Source: Vibrio sp. RE88
GTDB taxonomy: Bacteria; Pseudomonadota; Gammaproteobacteria; Enterobacterales; Vibrionaceae
Assembly: GCF_013113835.1 (NCBI RefSeq)
Contig: NZ_VTYQ01000014.1
Coordinates: forward strand, 23,434 to 87,433
Direction of reading: 5' to 3'
DNA: 64,000 bases
The notes below the pieces were generated by a model. It ran no database searches. It saw nothing but the letters and a program-made list of their open reading frames with translations, and was not told the DNA's origin. Of the stretch, positions 27,628 to 34,887 are shown piece after piece. The stretch's first letter is position 1. Every line of letters starts with the position of its first letter. Both the position numbers and the translations under genes were made by a program.

Positions 27628-27643
27628 TGGCACGAGAGATGCA
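27628..27643 (+). promoter_or_regulatory. Candidate sigma-54 (RpoN) promoter upstream of phoH
   Basis: TGGCACG-AGAG-ATGCA has the -24 GG at 27629-27630 and the -12 GC at 27641-27642, with the obligatory ten bases between them. It differs from the TGGCACG-N4-TTGC consensus at one T. Transcription would begin near 27653, some 145 bases before the phoH ATG. Confidence 0.5.
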
Positions 27644-27800
27644 TTATTTCGGATGACGATCAACACGGGTTTGTAGCATATCAGCTAACCGACAGCGATC
27701 TCTGAGCGACTTAGCGACATGCTGCAAGCAACCGCAGGTAGGCCATCATCACAAGCGATTGTGAATGGCAAACAAGCCGCATCACGGCAAGGAGACGCTT

Positions 27801-29177
27801 ATGGGTGACACGGATCGGAAACTTTTTGTCCTAGACACCAACATCCTTCTTCATGAACCTTTAGCCATCTATTCCTTTCAAGAACACGACGTGGTCATTC
27901 CAATGACCGTCCTCGAAGAGCTCGACCGAATCAAAGACAGTAAACGCGACGTTGCCCGCGATGCCCGAGTGGCCATCCGTGCAATGGAAGCTATGTTCAA
28001 AGACGCCACACCAGATGAAATCTCTGAAGGCATTCCCATCAACCGCGATAAAGAAGACACCGGCCATATCTCTATTCTCGCCGATTTTGAGCTGCAAGAA
28101 ACCGTTAAGGCATTTGCAGACAAAGCTGGCGATAATCGCATTCTTAATGCGGTGCTTTATCTGCAAAATAAACGTGCACCACGTGAAGTGGTTCTGATCA
28201 CCAAAGACATTAATATGCGCTTGCGCGCCAAAGGCGCTGGCGTTCGCTTCGTTGAAGACTACCGTACTGACCAATTGATTGATGACGTTCAGTACCTGAC
28301 TAAAGGCTTCCAACAAATCGAAGGCGACTTCTGGAGTAATATCGAAGAAGTCGAGAGTAAGAACCTTGGCGGTCACACCTTCCACACCCTAGACCGAGAG
28401 CCTTTTGAACCAACGTACATCAATCAGTATGTCATTGATGAAGAAAGTGACTTTGCAGGACGGGTGGAAGAAATAAACCCTGAAAAGGTGACACTCAAAG
28501 ATCTCAGCCGCGAGCGCATGATGCATCGCCGAGCGTGGGACATCACACCAAAGAACATTTATCAGGGCATGGCGTTAGATGCCTTACTCGACCCTGATAT
28601 CGATTTGGTGATTCTCACCGGGGCAGCGGGCAGTGGTAAAACGCTACTTGCGATGGCGTCCGCTTTGGAGCAAACCATTGAACACGGTATGTTTGACAAG
28701 ATCATCGTTACACGTAACACGCCAGATATCGGCGAATCGATTGGCTTCTTGCCCGGCAGTGAGGAGGAAAAAATGCTGCCTTGGTTAGCGGCGGTAACGG
28801 ACACACTGGAAGCGCTGCATAAGCACGACCACTGTACGGAAGGCTCACTGAAGTACATCTGCGACAAAGCCAATATACAGTTTAAGTCGATCAACTTTAT
28901 GCGTGGCCGCTCAATCCAAAACGCGTTTGTCTTACTGGATGAGTGTCAGAACCTGACTGCTTCGCAAATCAAAACCATCATCACACGCTGTGGTGAAGGT
29001 ACTAAGATAGTCTGCTCGGGTAACCTGGCGCAGATTGACTCCCACTACCTCACCCCTGTTACCTCAGGATTGACCTACATGGTTGAACGCTTCAAAAACT
29101 TCGAAGGCAGCGCTAATGTCCACCTAAATGGTGTCGTTCGCAGTCGTCTGGCTGAGTTTGCAGAAGAGAATTTATAG
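27801..29177 (+). CDS. PIN domain-PhoH family ATPase
   Basis: The 458-residue protein joins an N-terminal PIN-type RNase fold (FVLDTNILLHEPLAIYSFQEHDVVIPMTVLEELD, with conserved acids) to a C-terminal PhoH ATPase having Walker A LTGAAGSGKTLLAMA and Walker B FVLLDECQN. PIN-PhoH proteins are thought to couple RNA unwinding to cleavage; a PIN-PhoH (PhoH2) protein of mycobacteria has RNA helicase and RNase activity. The frame extends upstream to 27765, but AAGGAG lies 7 bases before the ATG at 27801 (MGDTDRKLFVLDTN), the better start. It has its own terminator. Regulation may be sigma-54 dependent. Confidence 0.9.
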   Translation: MGDTDRKLFVLDTNILLHEPLAIYSFQEHDVVIPMTVLEELDRIKDSKRDVARDARVAIRAMEAMFKDATPDEISEGIPINRDKEDTGHISILADFELQETVKAFADKAGDNRILNAVLYLQNKRAPREVVLITKDINMRLRAKGAGVRFVEDYRTDQLIDDVQYLTKGFQQIEGDFWSNIEEVESKNLGGHTFHTLDREPFEPTYINQYVIDEESDFAGRVEEINPEKVTLKDLSRERMMHRRAWDITPKNIYQGMALDALLDPDIDLVILTGAAGSGKTLLAMASALEQTIEHGMFDKIIVTRNTPDIGESIGFLPGSEEEKMLPWLAAVTDTLEALHKHDHCTEGSLKYICDKANIQFKSINFMRGRSIQNAFVLLDECQNLTASQIKTIITRCGEGTKIVCSGNLAQIDSHYLTPVTSGLTYMVERFKNFEGSANVHLNGVVRSRLAEFAEENL

Positions 29178-29185
29178 TCACAAAA

Positions 29186-29218
29186 AGCGGGATATTATTT
29201 ATATCCCGCTATAATTTT
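29186..29218 (+). terminator. phoH terminator
   Basis: A 10-bp stem (AGCGGGATAT / ATATCCCGCT, 5-base loop) begins 8 bases after the phoH stop and is followed by ATAATTTT. Confidence 0.8.
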
Positions 29219-29253
29219 AAAATAATTATTCACAAACATCACATAACTATGTT
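29219..29253 (+). promoter_or_regulatory. Candidate ArgR operator upstream of argF
   Basis: AAAAT-AATT-ATTCA (29219-29232) matches the enterobacterial ARG box (TGAAT-wwww-ATTCA) at 8 of 10 half-site bases. A second, poorer palindromic element CACAT-AACT-ATGTT sits 21 bases downstream, the normal spacing of paired ARG boxes. This fits arginine repression of argF. Confidence 0.4.
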
Positions 29254-29295
29254 TAACTAGTCCTATTAAAATAATGAGCAATGAAGGACTGAAGC

Positions 29296-30300
29296 ATGGC
29301 TTTCAATCTACGTAACCGAAATTTCCTTAAGCTTCTCGATTTCACCCCAAAAGAGATCCAGTTTTTACTCGATCTATCTGCAGATCTTAAGAAGGCAAAA
29401 TACGCGGGCACAGAACAGAAAAAGCTCGTTGGTAAAAACATCGCCCTGATCTTTGAAAAAGCCTCTACTCGCACCCGATGCGCGTTTGAAGTAGCAGCCT
29501 TCGACCAAGGCGCACAGGTGTCTTACATCGGTCCATCCGGTTCACAGATCGGTCATAAAGAGTCGATGAAGGACACTGCGCGTGTATTGGGCAGAATGTA
29601 TGACGGCATTGAATATCGAGGGTTCGGCCAAGATATCGTCGAAGAGCTGGGGCAATACGCTGGTGTACCCGTGTGGAACGGTTTGACCGACGAGTTTCAC
29701 CCCACTCAAATACTGGCCGATTTTCTCACCATGCTTGAACATGGCCGCGGTAAGCAGCTCCATGAAATCAAGTTTGCTTACTTAGGCGATGCACGCAACA
29801 ACATGGGTAACTCTCTATTAGTGGGGGCTGCCAAAATGGGCATGGATATACGTCTCGTCGCCCCTAAAGCTTTCTGGCCAGAAGAAGAACTGGTGGCAAA
29901 CTGCCAACTGATTGCTCTGCAAACCGGGGCAAAAATCACGTTGACTGAAAACGTTGATGAAGGCGTTAAAGATTGCGACTTCCTTTATACTGACGTGTGG
30001 GTTTCAATGGGCGAAGCTCCAGAGGCTTGGGATGAGCGAGTTGCTCAAATGAAGCCTTATCAAGTCAATATGGACACCCTAGATAAAACCGGTAACCCGC
30101 AAGTCAAGTTCATGCATTGCTTACCGGCATTTCATAATGATGAAACCACCATAGGCAAGGAAATCGCCGCCAAATACGGTATGAATGGGCTGGAAGTTAC
30201 TGAAGAAGTGTTCGAGTCTGACCACTCAATTGTGTTTGATGAAGCAGAGAACCGCATGCACACGATTAAAGCTGTGATGGTCGCAACACTCGGTTCATAA
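29296..30300 (+). CDS. argF: Ornithine carbamoyltransferase
   Basis: This enzyme makes citrulline from ornithine and carbamoyl phosphate in arginine synthesis. The 334-residue chain carries the carbamoyl-phosphate motif FEKASTRTRCAFE (about 54-66), FHPTQILADFLTM, the ornithine-binding FMHCLPAFH and a VFESDHSIVFDEAENRMHT tail, all as in the E. coli anabolic enzyme. GAAGGACT precedes the ATG. A carbamate kinase gene is absent nearby, so an anabolic role is more likely than a catabolic ArcB role, though arcA lies 11 kb away. It sits directly upstream of pyrBI, which uses the same co-substrate. Confidence 0.95.
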   Translation: MAFNLRNRNFLKLLDFTPKEIQFLLDLSADLKKAKYAGTEQKKLVGKNIALIFEKASTRTRCAFEVAAFDQGAQVSYIGPSGSQIGHKESMKDTARVLGRMYDGIEYRGFGQDIVEELGQYAGVPVWNGLTDEFHPTQILADFLTMLEHGRGKQLHEIKFAYLGDARNNMGNSLLVGAAKMGMDIRLVAPKAFWPEEELVANCQLIALQTGAKITLTENVDEGVKDCDFLYTDVWVSMGEAPEAWDERVAQMKPYQVNMDTLDKTGNPQVKFMHCLPAFHNDETTIGKEIAAKYGMNGLEVTEEVFESDHSIVFDEAENRMHTIKAVMVATLGS

Positions 30301-30340
30301 CACCAACAAAAATTGCACCATAAAGCTTCGATGTAATCGC

Positions 30341-30368
30341 TTGCGTTAACAAATCTTCAGCGTATAAT
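30341..30368 (+). promoter_or_regulatory. pyrLBI promoter
   Basis: TTGCGT (30341-30346) and a perfect TATAAT (30363-30368) are 16 bases apart, just upstream of the leader peptide gene. Transcription should start about 30375. In E. coli the equivalent promoter is followed by UTP-sensitive attenuation. Confidence 0.75.
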
Positions 30369-30399
30369 GCTCGGCAATTTGTCTGGAGGTAGTGACCAA

Positions 30400-30492
30400 A
30401 TGCCACGTAAAACGTGTTCTACAAAACGATTTACATTAGGTAAGCCAAAACGCTTACTGGCTGGTCTTTTTACTATTTCCACCGATTTTTAA
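30400..30492 (+). CDS. pyrL: pyrBI operon leader peptide PyrL
   Basis: A 30-codon frame (MPRKTCSTKRFTLGKPKRLL, then AGLFTISTDF) follows GGAGGT at proper spacing. Its last codons contain T-rich tracts (CTTTTT, ATTTCC, GATTTTTAA), and its stop codon lies inside the base of the attenuator hairpin at 30491-30517. This is the arrangement of PyrL in E. coli: when UTP is low, polymerase pauses at the U-rich tract, the ribosome catches up and blocks the terminator. The peptide itself probably has no function. Confidence 0.9.
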   Translation: MPRKTCSTKRFTLGKPKRLLAGLFTISTDF

Positions 30493-30517
30493 AGCCTCCC
30501 TATTGGGAGGCTTTTTT
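30491..30517 (+). terminator. pyrBI attenuator
   Basis: The stem AAAGCCTCCC / GGGAGGCTTT with a TATT loop ends in a run of T residues, between pyrL and pyrB. It overlaps the pyrL stop codon, which is the hallmark of translation-coupled attenuation. Confidence 0.92.
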
Positions 30518-30547
30518 ATTGCCTAAATTGCAGATGGGACGATGATT

Positions 30548-31477
30548 ATGACGAACACGCTTTATAACAAGCACATTATCTCAATTCCTGAGCTTTCTCG
30601 TGAAGAGCTGGAACTGATTGTCAAAACCGCAGGTCAACTCAAAGCAGAGCCTAATCCTGAGCTGATCAAGAATAAGGTGATTGCCAGCTGCTTCTTTGAA
30701 CCTTCTACCCGTACTCGTCTGTCTTTTGAAACCGCTATCCAGCGTGTCGGTGGCAGCGTAATTGGTTTTGATAATGGCGGTAACACTTCGCTCGCCAAGA
30801 AAGGAGAAACCTTATCGGATTCGGTTCAGGTCATCTCTTCTTATGTCGATGCCTTTGTCATGCGTCATCCACAGGAAGGCGCTGCACGATTAGCTTCTGA
30901 ATTCTCCAATGGTGTACCTGTCATCAACGCGGGTGACGGAGCGAACCAACACCCAACTCAAACTCTGCTCGATCTGTTCTCAATTGCCGAAACGCAAGGC
31001 CGCCTCGATAACCTCAACGTTGCCTTTGTCGGCGACCTGAAATACGGCCGTACTGTTCACTCCCTAACGCAGGCCCTAGCGAAGTTTAACAATGTTCGTT
31101 TCTACTTCATCGCTCCAGAGGCACTGGCGATGCCAGATTACATTTGCGAAGAGCTGGATGAAGCTGGTATTGAATACAGCATGCACACGGACATGGAAAC
31201 CGTCATCCCTGAGCTGGACGTGCTGTATATGACTCGAGTTCAGAAAGAGCGCTTTGATGAGTCGGAATACGCGCACATCAAATCCGCCTACATCCTTACT
31301 GCAGCGCTGCTGGAAGGTGCACGCGACAACCTAAAAGTACTACACCCGCTGCCTCGCGTGGATGAAATCACTGTTGACGTCGATAAAACGCCACACGCCT
31401 ATTACTTTGAGCAGGCTGAAAATGGCGTCTATGCGCGTGAAGCCCTACTTGCTCTCGTTTTAAACCAATCACTGTAA
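30548..31477 (+). CDS. pyrB: Aspartate carbamoyltransferase catalytic subunit
   Basis: PyrB condenses aspartate and carbamoyl phosphate in the first committed step of pyrimidine synthesis. The 309-residue chain has CFFEPSTRTRLSFETA, the HPTQTLLDLF block, GDLKYGRTVHSLTQALAKF, TRVQKERF and VLHPLPRVDEI, very close to E. coli PyrB. An ATG two codons upstream (30542) exists, but GGGA lies 8 bases ahead of 30548 and MTNTLYNKHIISI matches the family start. pyrI follows after 14 bases. Expression is set by the upstream leader and attenuator. Confidence 0.97.
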   Translation: MTNTLYNKHIISIPELSREELELIVKTAGQLKAEPNPELIKNKVIASCFFEPSTRTRLSFETAIQRVGGSVIGFDNGGNTSLAKKGETLSDSVQVISSYVDAFVMRHPQEGAARLASEFSNGVPVINAGDGANQHPTQTLLDLFSIAETQGRLDNLNVAFVGDLKYGRTVHSLTQALAKFNNVRFYFIAPEALAMPDYICEELDEAGIEYSMHTDMETVIPELDVLYMTRVQKERFDESEYAHIKSAYILTAALLEGARDNLKVLHPLPRVDEITVDVDKTPHAYYFEQAENGVYAREALLALVLNQSL

Positions 31478-31491
31478 TCTGGAGAATCATC

Positions 31492-31953
31492 ATGGCTAAA
31501 GAAACTCAATTGCAGGTTGAAGCAATCAAAAACGGCACCGTTATTGACCACATCCCAGCTCAGATTGGTATTAAAGTTCTCAAGCTCTTTTCAATGGATA
31601 AGTCAGAGCAGCGCGTGACTGTCGGCCTCAATTTGCCGTCTTCGGCACTCGGCCACAAAGACCTGCTTAAGATTGAAAATGTCTTTATCAGTGAAGAGCA
31701 AGCAAGCAAGCTCGCCTTGTACGCACCGCATGCCACGGTTAACCAAATTGAAAACTACGAGGTTGTGAAGAAGCTGGCACTCGATTTACCGGAACAGATC
31801 AATAACGTCTTTGAATGCCCTAACAGTAACTGCATTACCCACGATGAACCGGTAGAAACCAGCTTTAAAGTGTTCGAGAAGAAAGATAACGTGCGCTTAA
31901 AATGTAAGTATTGTGAGAAGGTCTTCTCACGAGAAATCGTCACTGAACGTTAA
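31492..31953 (+). CDS. pyrI: Aspartate carbamoyltransferase regulatory subunit
   Basis: PyrI binds CTP and ATP and forms the allosteric PyrB6-PyrI6 holoenzyme. The 153-residue product has the nucleotide-binding N-terminal domain (QVEAIKNGTVIDHIPAQIGIKVL) and a C-terminal zinc domain with Cys109, Cys114, Cys138 and Cys141, the same numbering as in E. coli. It is the last gene of the pyrLBI operon and has a terminator 25 bases after its stop. Confidence 0.97.
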   Translation: MAKETQLQVEAIKNGTVIDHIPAQIGIKVLKLFSMDKSEQRVTVGLNLPSSALGHKDLLKIENVFISEEQASKLALYAPHATVNQIENYEVVKKLALDLPEQINNVFECPNSNCITHDEPVETSFKVFEKKDNVRLKCKYCEKVFSREIVTER

Positions 31954-31977
31954 TCGTCGCTTAATCACCAATTATCC

Positions 31978-32006
31978 ATCCCTGCTCTCTGATAGCAGGG
32001 ATTTTT
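31978..32006 (+). terminator. pyrBI operon terminator
   Basis: The stem ATCCCTGCT / AGCAGGGAT (9 bp, 7-base loop) is followed by TTTTC. Confidence 0.85.
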
Positions 32007-32080
32007 CTTTACGCCGCCCAGCTTTCGCGGCACACTGACTTCCCTTAATTACGTTAACCCTCAACAGATGGAACATAATA

Positions 32081-32470
32081 ATGACTAAAGTACTTCATAC
32101 AGAATCCGCTCCTGCTGCTATTGGCCCATATGTACAAGGTGTAGACCTAGGTAACATGGTACTGACTTCAGGTCAGATCCCAGTAAACCCTGCAACAGGT
32201 GAAGTATCAGCAGACATCGCTGAGCAAGCTCGCCAGTCTCTGGATAACGTAAAAGCGGTGGTTGAAGCATCAGGCTTGTCTGTTACTGACATCGTTAAAA
32301 TGACGGTTTTCGTCAAAGACCTCAATGACTTCGGCACAGTTAACGAAGTGTACGGTAAATTCTTCGATGAGCACAACGTAGCAAACTACCCTGCACGTTC
32401 ATGTGTGGAAGTGGCTCGTCTACCTAAAGATGTGGGTATCGAAATTGAAGCCATTGCTGTTCGTAAGTAA
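32081..32470 (+). CDS. ridA: 2-iminobutanoate/2-iminopropanoate deaminase RidA
   Basis: RidA hydrolyses reactive enamine/imine products of PLP enzymes such as threonine dehydratase. The 129-residue protein has the YjgF/RidA signature: TSGQIPVNPATGEV, DIVKMTVFVKDLNDF and a C-terminal NYPARSCVEVARLPKDVGIEIEAIA containing the key Arg near residue 105. It follows pyrBI after a terminator, as in enterobacteria (yjgF next to pyrI), and has its own strong terminator. Confidence 0.95.
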   Translation: MTKVLHTESAPAAIGPYVQGVDLGNMVLTSGQIPVNPATGEVSADIAEQARQSLDNVKAVVEASGLSVTDIVKMTVFVKDLNDFGTVNEVYGKFFDEHNVANYPARSCVEVARLPKDVGIEIEAIAVRK

Positions 32471-32480
32471 TGAGCAAATA

Positions 32481-32519
32481 CCATAAAAAAAGCGAGCATT
32501 GAGCTCGCTTTTTTTATGG
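32481..32519. terminator. Long bidirectional terminator after ridA
   Basis: A 17-bp stem (CCATAAAAAAAGCGAGC / GCTCGCTTTTTTTATGG) with a 5-base loop lies between the convergent ridA and the small minus-strand gene at 32527-32718. The poly-A and poly-T arms suit both directions. Confidence 0.92.
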
Positions 32520-32526
32520 TCAAGAA

Positions 32527-32718
32527 TCAATAGTACTTGTCACAACCTATATGCAGTTGTGGGTCATCCATTAATTCGCTGATGTCTGCGGCAAACTGCT
32601 GGTGGGACTCTCGCTCCTCTATAAGAATCGCATGGCTCTTCTCATCAACGGCCAAGACTCTTCCAACGCCTTGTTTGCATTCCACCAGCATGCCTTTTTC
32701 GATCTGCGTGATATCCAT
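32527..32718 (-). CDS. Small conserved-looking cytoplasmic protein, 63 residues, unknown function
   Basis: I do not recognise a named family. The product (MDITQIEKGMLVECKQGVGR...) has no signal peptide or membrane segment. Its first half (GMLVECKQGVGRVLAVDEKSHAILIEE) reads like a small SH3/Tudor-type beta barrel of the kind seen in CarD-like and KOW-like proteins. The end contains a lone Cys and Tyr-Tyr. A textbook ribosome site (AAGGAGG) precedes the ATG, and terminators bound it on both sides, so it is a real single gene. It lies between ridA and mdh. Confidence 0.75.
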   Translation of the reverse strand: MDITQIEKGMLVECKQGVGRVLAVDEKSHAILIEERESHQQFAADISELMDDPQLHIGCDKYY

Positions 32719-32773
32719 ATTCTACCCTCCTTACCACATTATAAGTTTACATCCTGAAGGGTAAAAAGGATCA

Positions 32774-32798
32774 AAAAAGCCGACTCGAGAGTCGGCTT
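32774..32798 (-). terminator. mdh terminator
   Basis: On the minus strand the stem AAGCCGACT / AGTCGGCTT (4-base loop) is followed by a T-run. It lies 21 bases past the mdh stop. Confidence 0.88.
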
Positions 32799-32818
32799 CA
32801 ATAAAACGTGTATCTGGC

Positions 32819-33751
32819 TTACTTAACGAAATCCACACCCGTTTGGATGTCGCCGTTTAGTGTTTCTAACATGCCATCAAGTGCTGATTTTTCGAATGCA
32901 CTCAGTTCACCGTAGCTTAGGATCTCTTCAACGCCGTCTTTACCCAGCTTCACTGGTTGTGCAAAGAACGGTGCGTGCTCGCCATCACCTTCTACGTAAG
33001 CGTACTCAACCACATCTTCACCTTGAAGTGCTTTCACTAGAGCAAGACCGAATCGGCACGCCGCCTGACCCATAGACAGAGTTGCGCTACCGCCACCCGC
33101 TTTGGCTTCTACGACTTCAGTACCCGCATTCTGGATACGCTTAGTCAGCGCTTCTACTTCTTCTGCTGTGAACTCAACACCTTCAACCTGAGAAAGCAGA
33201 GGAAGAATCGTTACACCTGAGTGACCACCGATAACTGGTACACGTACTTCACCTGGATCTTTATCTTTTAGATCCGCAACGAAAGTTTCAGAACGGATAA
33301 CATCCAGAGTTGTCACACCGAACAGACGACGCTTATCGTAAACGCCCGCTTTCTTAAGAACTTCTGCCGCGATTGGCACGGTAGTGTTGACTGGGTTGGT
33401 GATGATACCGATCATCGCTTTAGGACAAACGTGAGCGATTTTCTCAGCAAGAGACTTAACGATACCTGCGTTGACGTTAAATAGGTCCGCACGATCCATA
33501 CCTGGCTTACGTGCAACACCCGCAGAAATCAGAACAACATCTGCACCTTCAAGTGCTGGCGTTGGGTCTTCGCCGGCGTAACCTTTGATTGATACAGGCG
33601 TTGGGATGTGGCTTAGATCAGCAGCAACACCCGGAGTAACCGGAGCGATGTCGTAAAGTGCTAAATCTGAACCAGCAGGAAGGCGGTTTTTTAGTAAAAG
33701 GGCTAGGGCTTGACCGATGCCTCCAGCGGCACCAATAACGGCTACTTTCAT
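32819..33751 (-). CDS. mdh: Malate dehydrogenase
   Basis: Mdh oxidises malate to oxaloacetate with NAD+ in the TCA cycle. The 310-residue chain (E. coli 312) begins MKVAVIGAAGGIGQALALLL, the NAD-binding motif. It has the substrate-binding Arg residues in GVARKPGMDRADLFNVN, NPVNTTVPIA, and the catalytic His in VIGGHSGVTILPLLS. AAGGAGAA precedes the ATG. It is divergent from argR across 330 bases, the order conserved in enterobacteria and vibrios. Confidence 0.98.
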   Translation of the reverse strand: MKVAVIGAAGGIGQALALLLKNRLPAGSDLALYDIAPVTPGVAADLSHIPTPVSIKGYAGEDPTPALEGADVVLISAGVARKPGMDRADLFNVNAGIVKSLAEKIAHVCPKAMIGIITNPVNTTVPIAAEVLKKAGVYDKRRLFGVTTLDVIRSETFVADLKDKDPGEVRVPVIGGHSGVTILPLLSQVEGVEFTAEEVEALTKRIQNAGTEVVEAKAGGGSATLSMGQAACRFGLALVKALQGEDVVEYAYVEGDGEHAPFFAQPVKLGKDGVEEILSYGELSAFEKSALDGMLETLNGDIQTGVDFVK

Positions 33752-34081
33752 CGTAGTTCTCCTTGAGATGAATCTCTTTATAAGTCTTGGGGTGATTTGA
33801 AATCAACGCTGTCCAAAGCTATAGCAATCACATACTGATTACAATCAATTAACGTCAGCTTTGCGACCTTGCGCAACTCAGTAACAACGTGCTACACACA
33901 AGTGTTTATTATCCTTACATTTACCTTTATTGACAAAGGGTTAAGTAATTAAAAATTGCAATCTTACATCCCTGTTTACAGTGACACGTTAGACAGATTT
34001 TAGGGATAGCATTGGCACAATGTGCATAGCTATGCGAGAATATTCACTTGATTTTTATAAAACTACGGTTGAGAGAGAACC
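33752..34081. other. Divergent intergenic region mdh/argR
   Basis: These 330 bases carry promoters for mdh and argR but no gene. The half near argR holds the ArgR-like operator described separately. AT-rich stretches around 33900-33970 are plausible promoter material for both directions; I cannot assign -10 and -35 boxes with confidence. Confidence 0.5.
34021..34057 (+). promoter_or_regulatory. Candidate ArgR autoregulatory operator
   Basis: TGTGCATAGCTATGC (34021-34035) contains the 12-base palindrome GCATAGCTATGC and fits the ARG box at 7 of 10 half-site bases. A poorer second box (6 of 10) lies 21 bases further on. The same 15-mer with one change occurs upstream of arcA at 41444-41458. 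The site is 47 bases ahead of the argR ATG, a natural place for autorepression. Confidence 0.5.
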
Positions 34082-34552
34082 ATGCGTCATTCAGAAAAAC
34101 AAGATAACCTCGTCCGTGCCTTCAAAGCGCTATTGAAAGAGGAACGTTTTGGCTCCCAGGGGGATATTGTTGAGGCTCTGAAAAATGAAGGCTTCGAAAA
34201 CATCAACCAGTCTAAAGTTTCCCGTATGTTGACCAAATTCGGCGCAGTGCGTACTCGCAACGCCAAAATGGAGATGGTTTACTGCTTACCTGCGGAATTG
34301 GGTGTGCCAACAGTGTCCAGTTCTTTGCGCGAACTGGTACTGGATATTGACCGCAACAATGCTTTAGTGGTAATCCATACGGGTCCAGGCGCCGCTCAGC
34401 TTATCGCTCGCCTGCTGGACTCGTTAGGTAAAGCAGAAGGTATTTTAGGCGTGGTGGCTGGTGACGATACCATTTTCATCACTCCGACACTGAATATGAC
34501 CACGGAACAATTGTTCAATTCAGTCTGCGAACTATTTGAATATACTGGATAA
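34082..34552 (+). CDS. argR: Arginine repressor ArgR
   Basis: ArgR is a hexameric arginine-dependent DNA-binding protein that represses arginine synthesis and, in some bacteria, activates arginine catabolism. The 156-residue chain has an N-terminal winged helix (LVRAFKALLKEERFGSQGDIVEALKNEGFENINQSKVSRMLTKF). Its C-terminal oligomerisation and arginine-binding domain includes VVIHTGPGAAQLIARLLDSL and VAGDDTIFI. GAGAG precedes the ATG. Likely targets in this window are argF, arcA and its own promoter. Confidence 0.97.
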   Translation: MRHSEKQDNLVRAFKALLKEERFGSQGDIVEALKNEGFENINQSKVSRMLTKFGAVRTRNAKMEMVYCLPAELGVPTVSSSLRELVLDIDRNNALVVIHTGPGAAQLIARLLDSLGKAEGILGVVAGDDTIFITPTLNMTTEQLFNSVCELFEYTG

Positions 34553-34600
34553 GTTTCAGATATAAGTCATTATTATTGAGTCACTTGAGAACATTATTCT

Positions 34601-34616
34601 TGTGACTCAAATCACA
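34601..34616 (+). promoter_or_regulatory. Consensus CRP site upstream of the TAXI-TRAP genes
   Basis: TGTGA-CTCAAA-TCACA matches both half-sites of the cAMP-CRP consensus exactly with the correct six-base spacer. It lies 49 bases after the argR stop and about 280 bases ahead of the TRAP binding-protein ATG. A TAAATA at 34638-34643 would be placed right for a class II promoter, leaving a long leader. Confidence 0.65.
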
Positions 34617-34675
34617 TCTTAGATAAATCTCTTCTTCTAAATACACACTAAGCTAAGCCCTTGATTCACCAATGG

Positions 34676-34703
34676 TTTAACCTGCTAAGTCAGGTTAAAT
34701 TTT
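34676..34703 (+). terminator. Hairpin, possible argR terminator or TRAP leader element
   Basis: A 9-bp perfect stem (TTTAACCTG / CAGGTTAAA, 6-base loop) is followed by TTTTC. It is 124 bases past argR. If the CRP-linked promoter starts near 34650 it would lie inside the TRAP leader and could act as an attenuator. Confidence 0.45.
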
Positions 34704-34887
34704 CGCGCAAAAACCAGCCAATTTCGCTACATTTTTTAACAATCGTGTAATTATGTGCCAATTTTTTGGTATTATTCAGCCACTTTTTCAACATACGGAT
34801 TGAAAAAGATGCCGTTTCCATAATAGGAAACTCCCGTAGCGACTACACTTGCTATGGGGTTAATAATGAATAAAGGAAGGGAAATTC

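Noticed and set aside
27861..28385. 174-codon minus-strand frame inside the phoH gene
   Set aside because: It lies fully antisense to a conserved enzyme domain and has no ribosome site.
34012..34025. TGGCAC near argR as a sigma-54 promoter
   Set aside because: The GG and GC elements are only eight bases apart rather than ten, so the site cannot fit RpoN.
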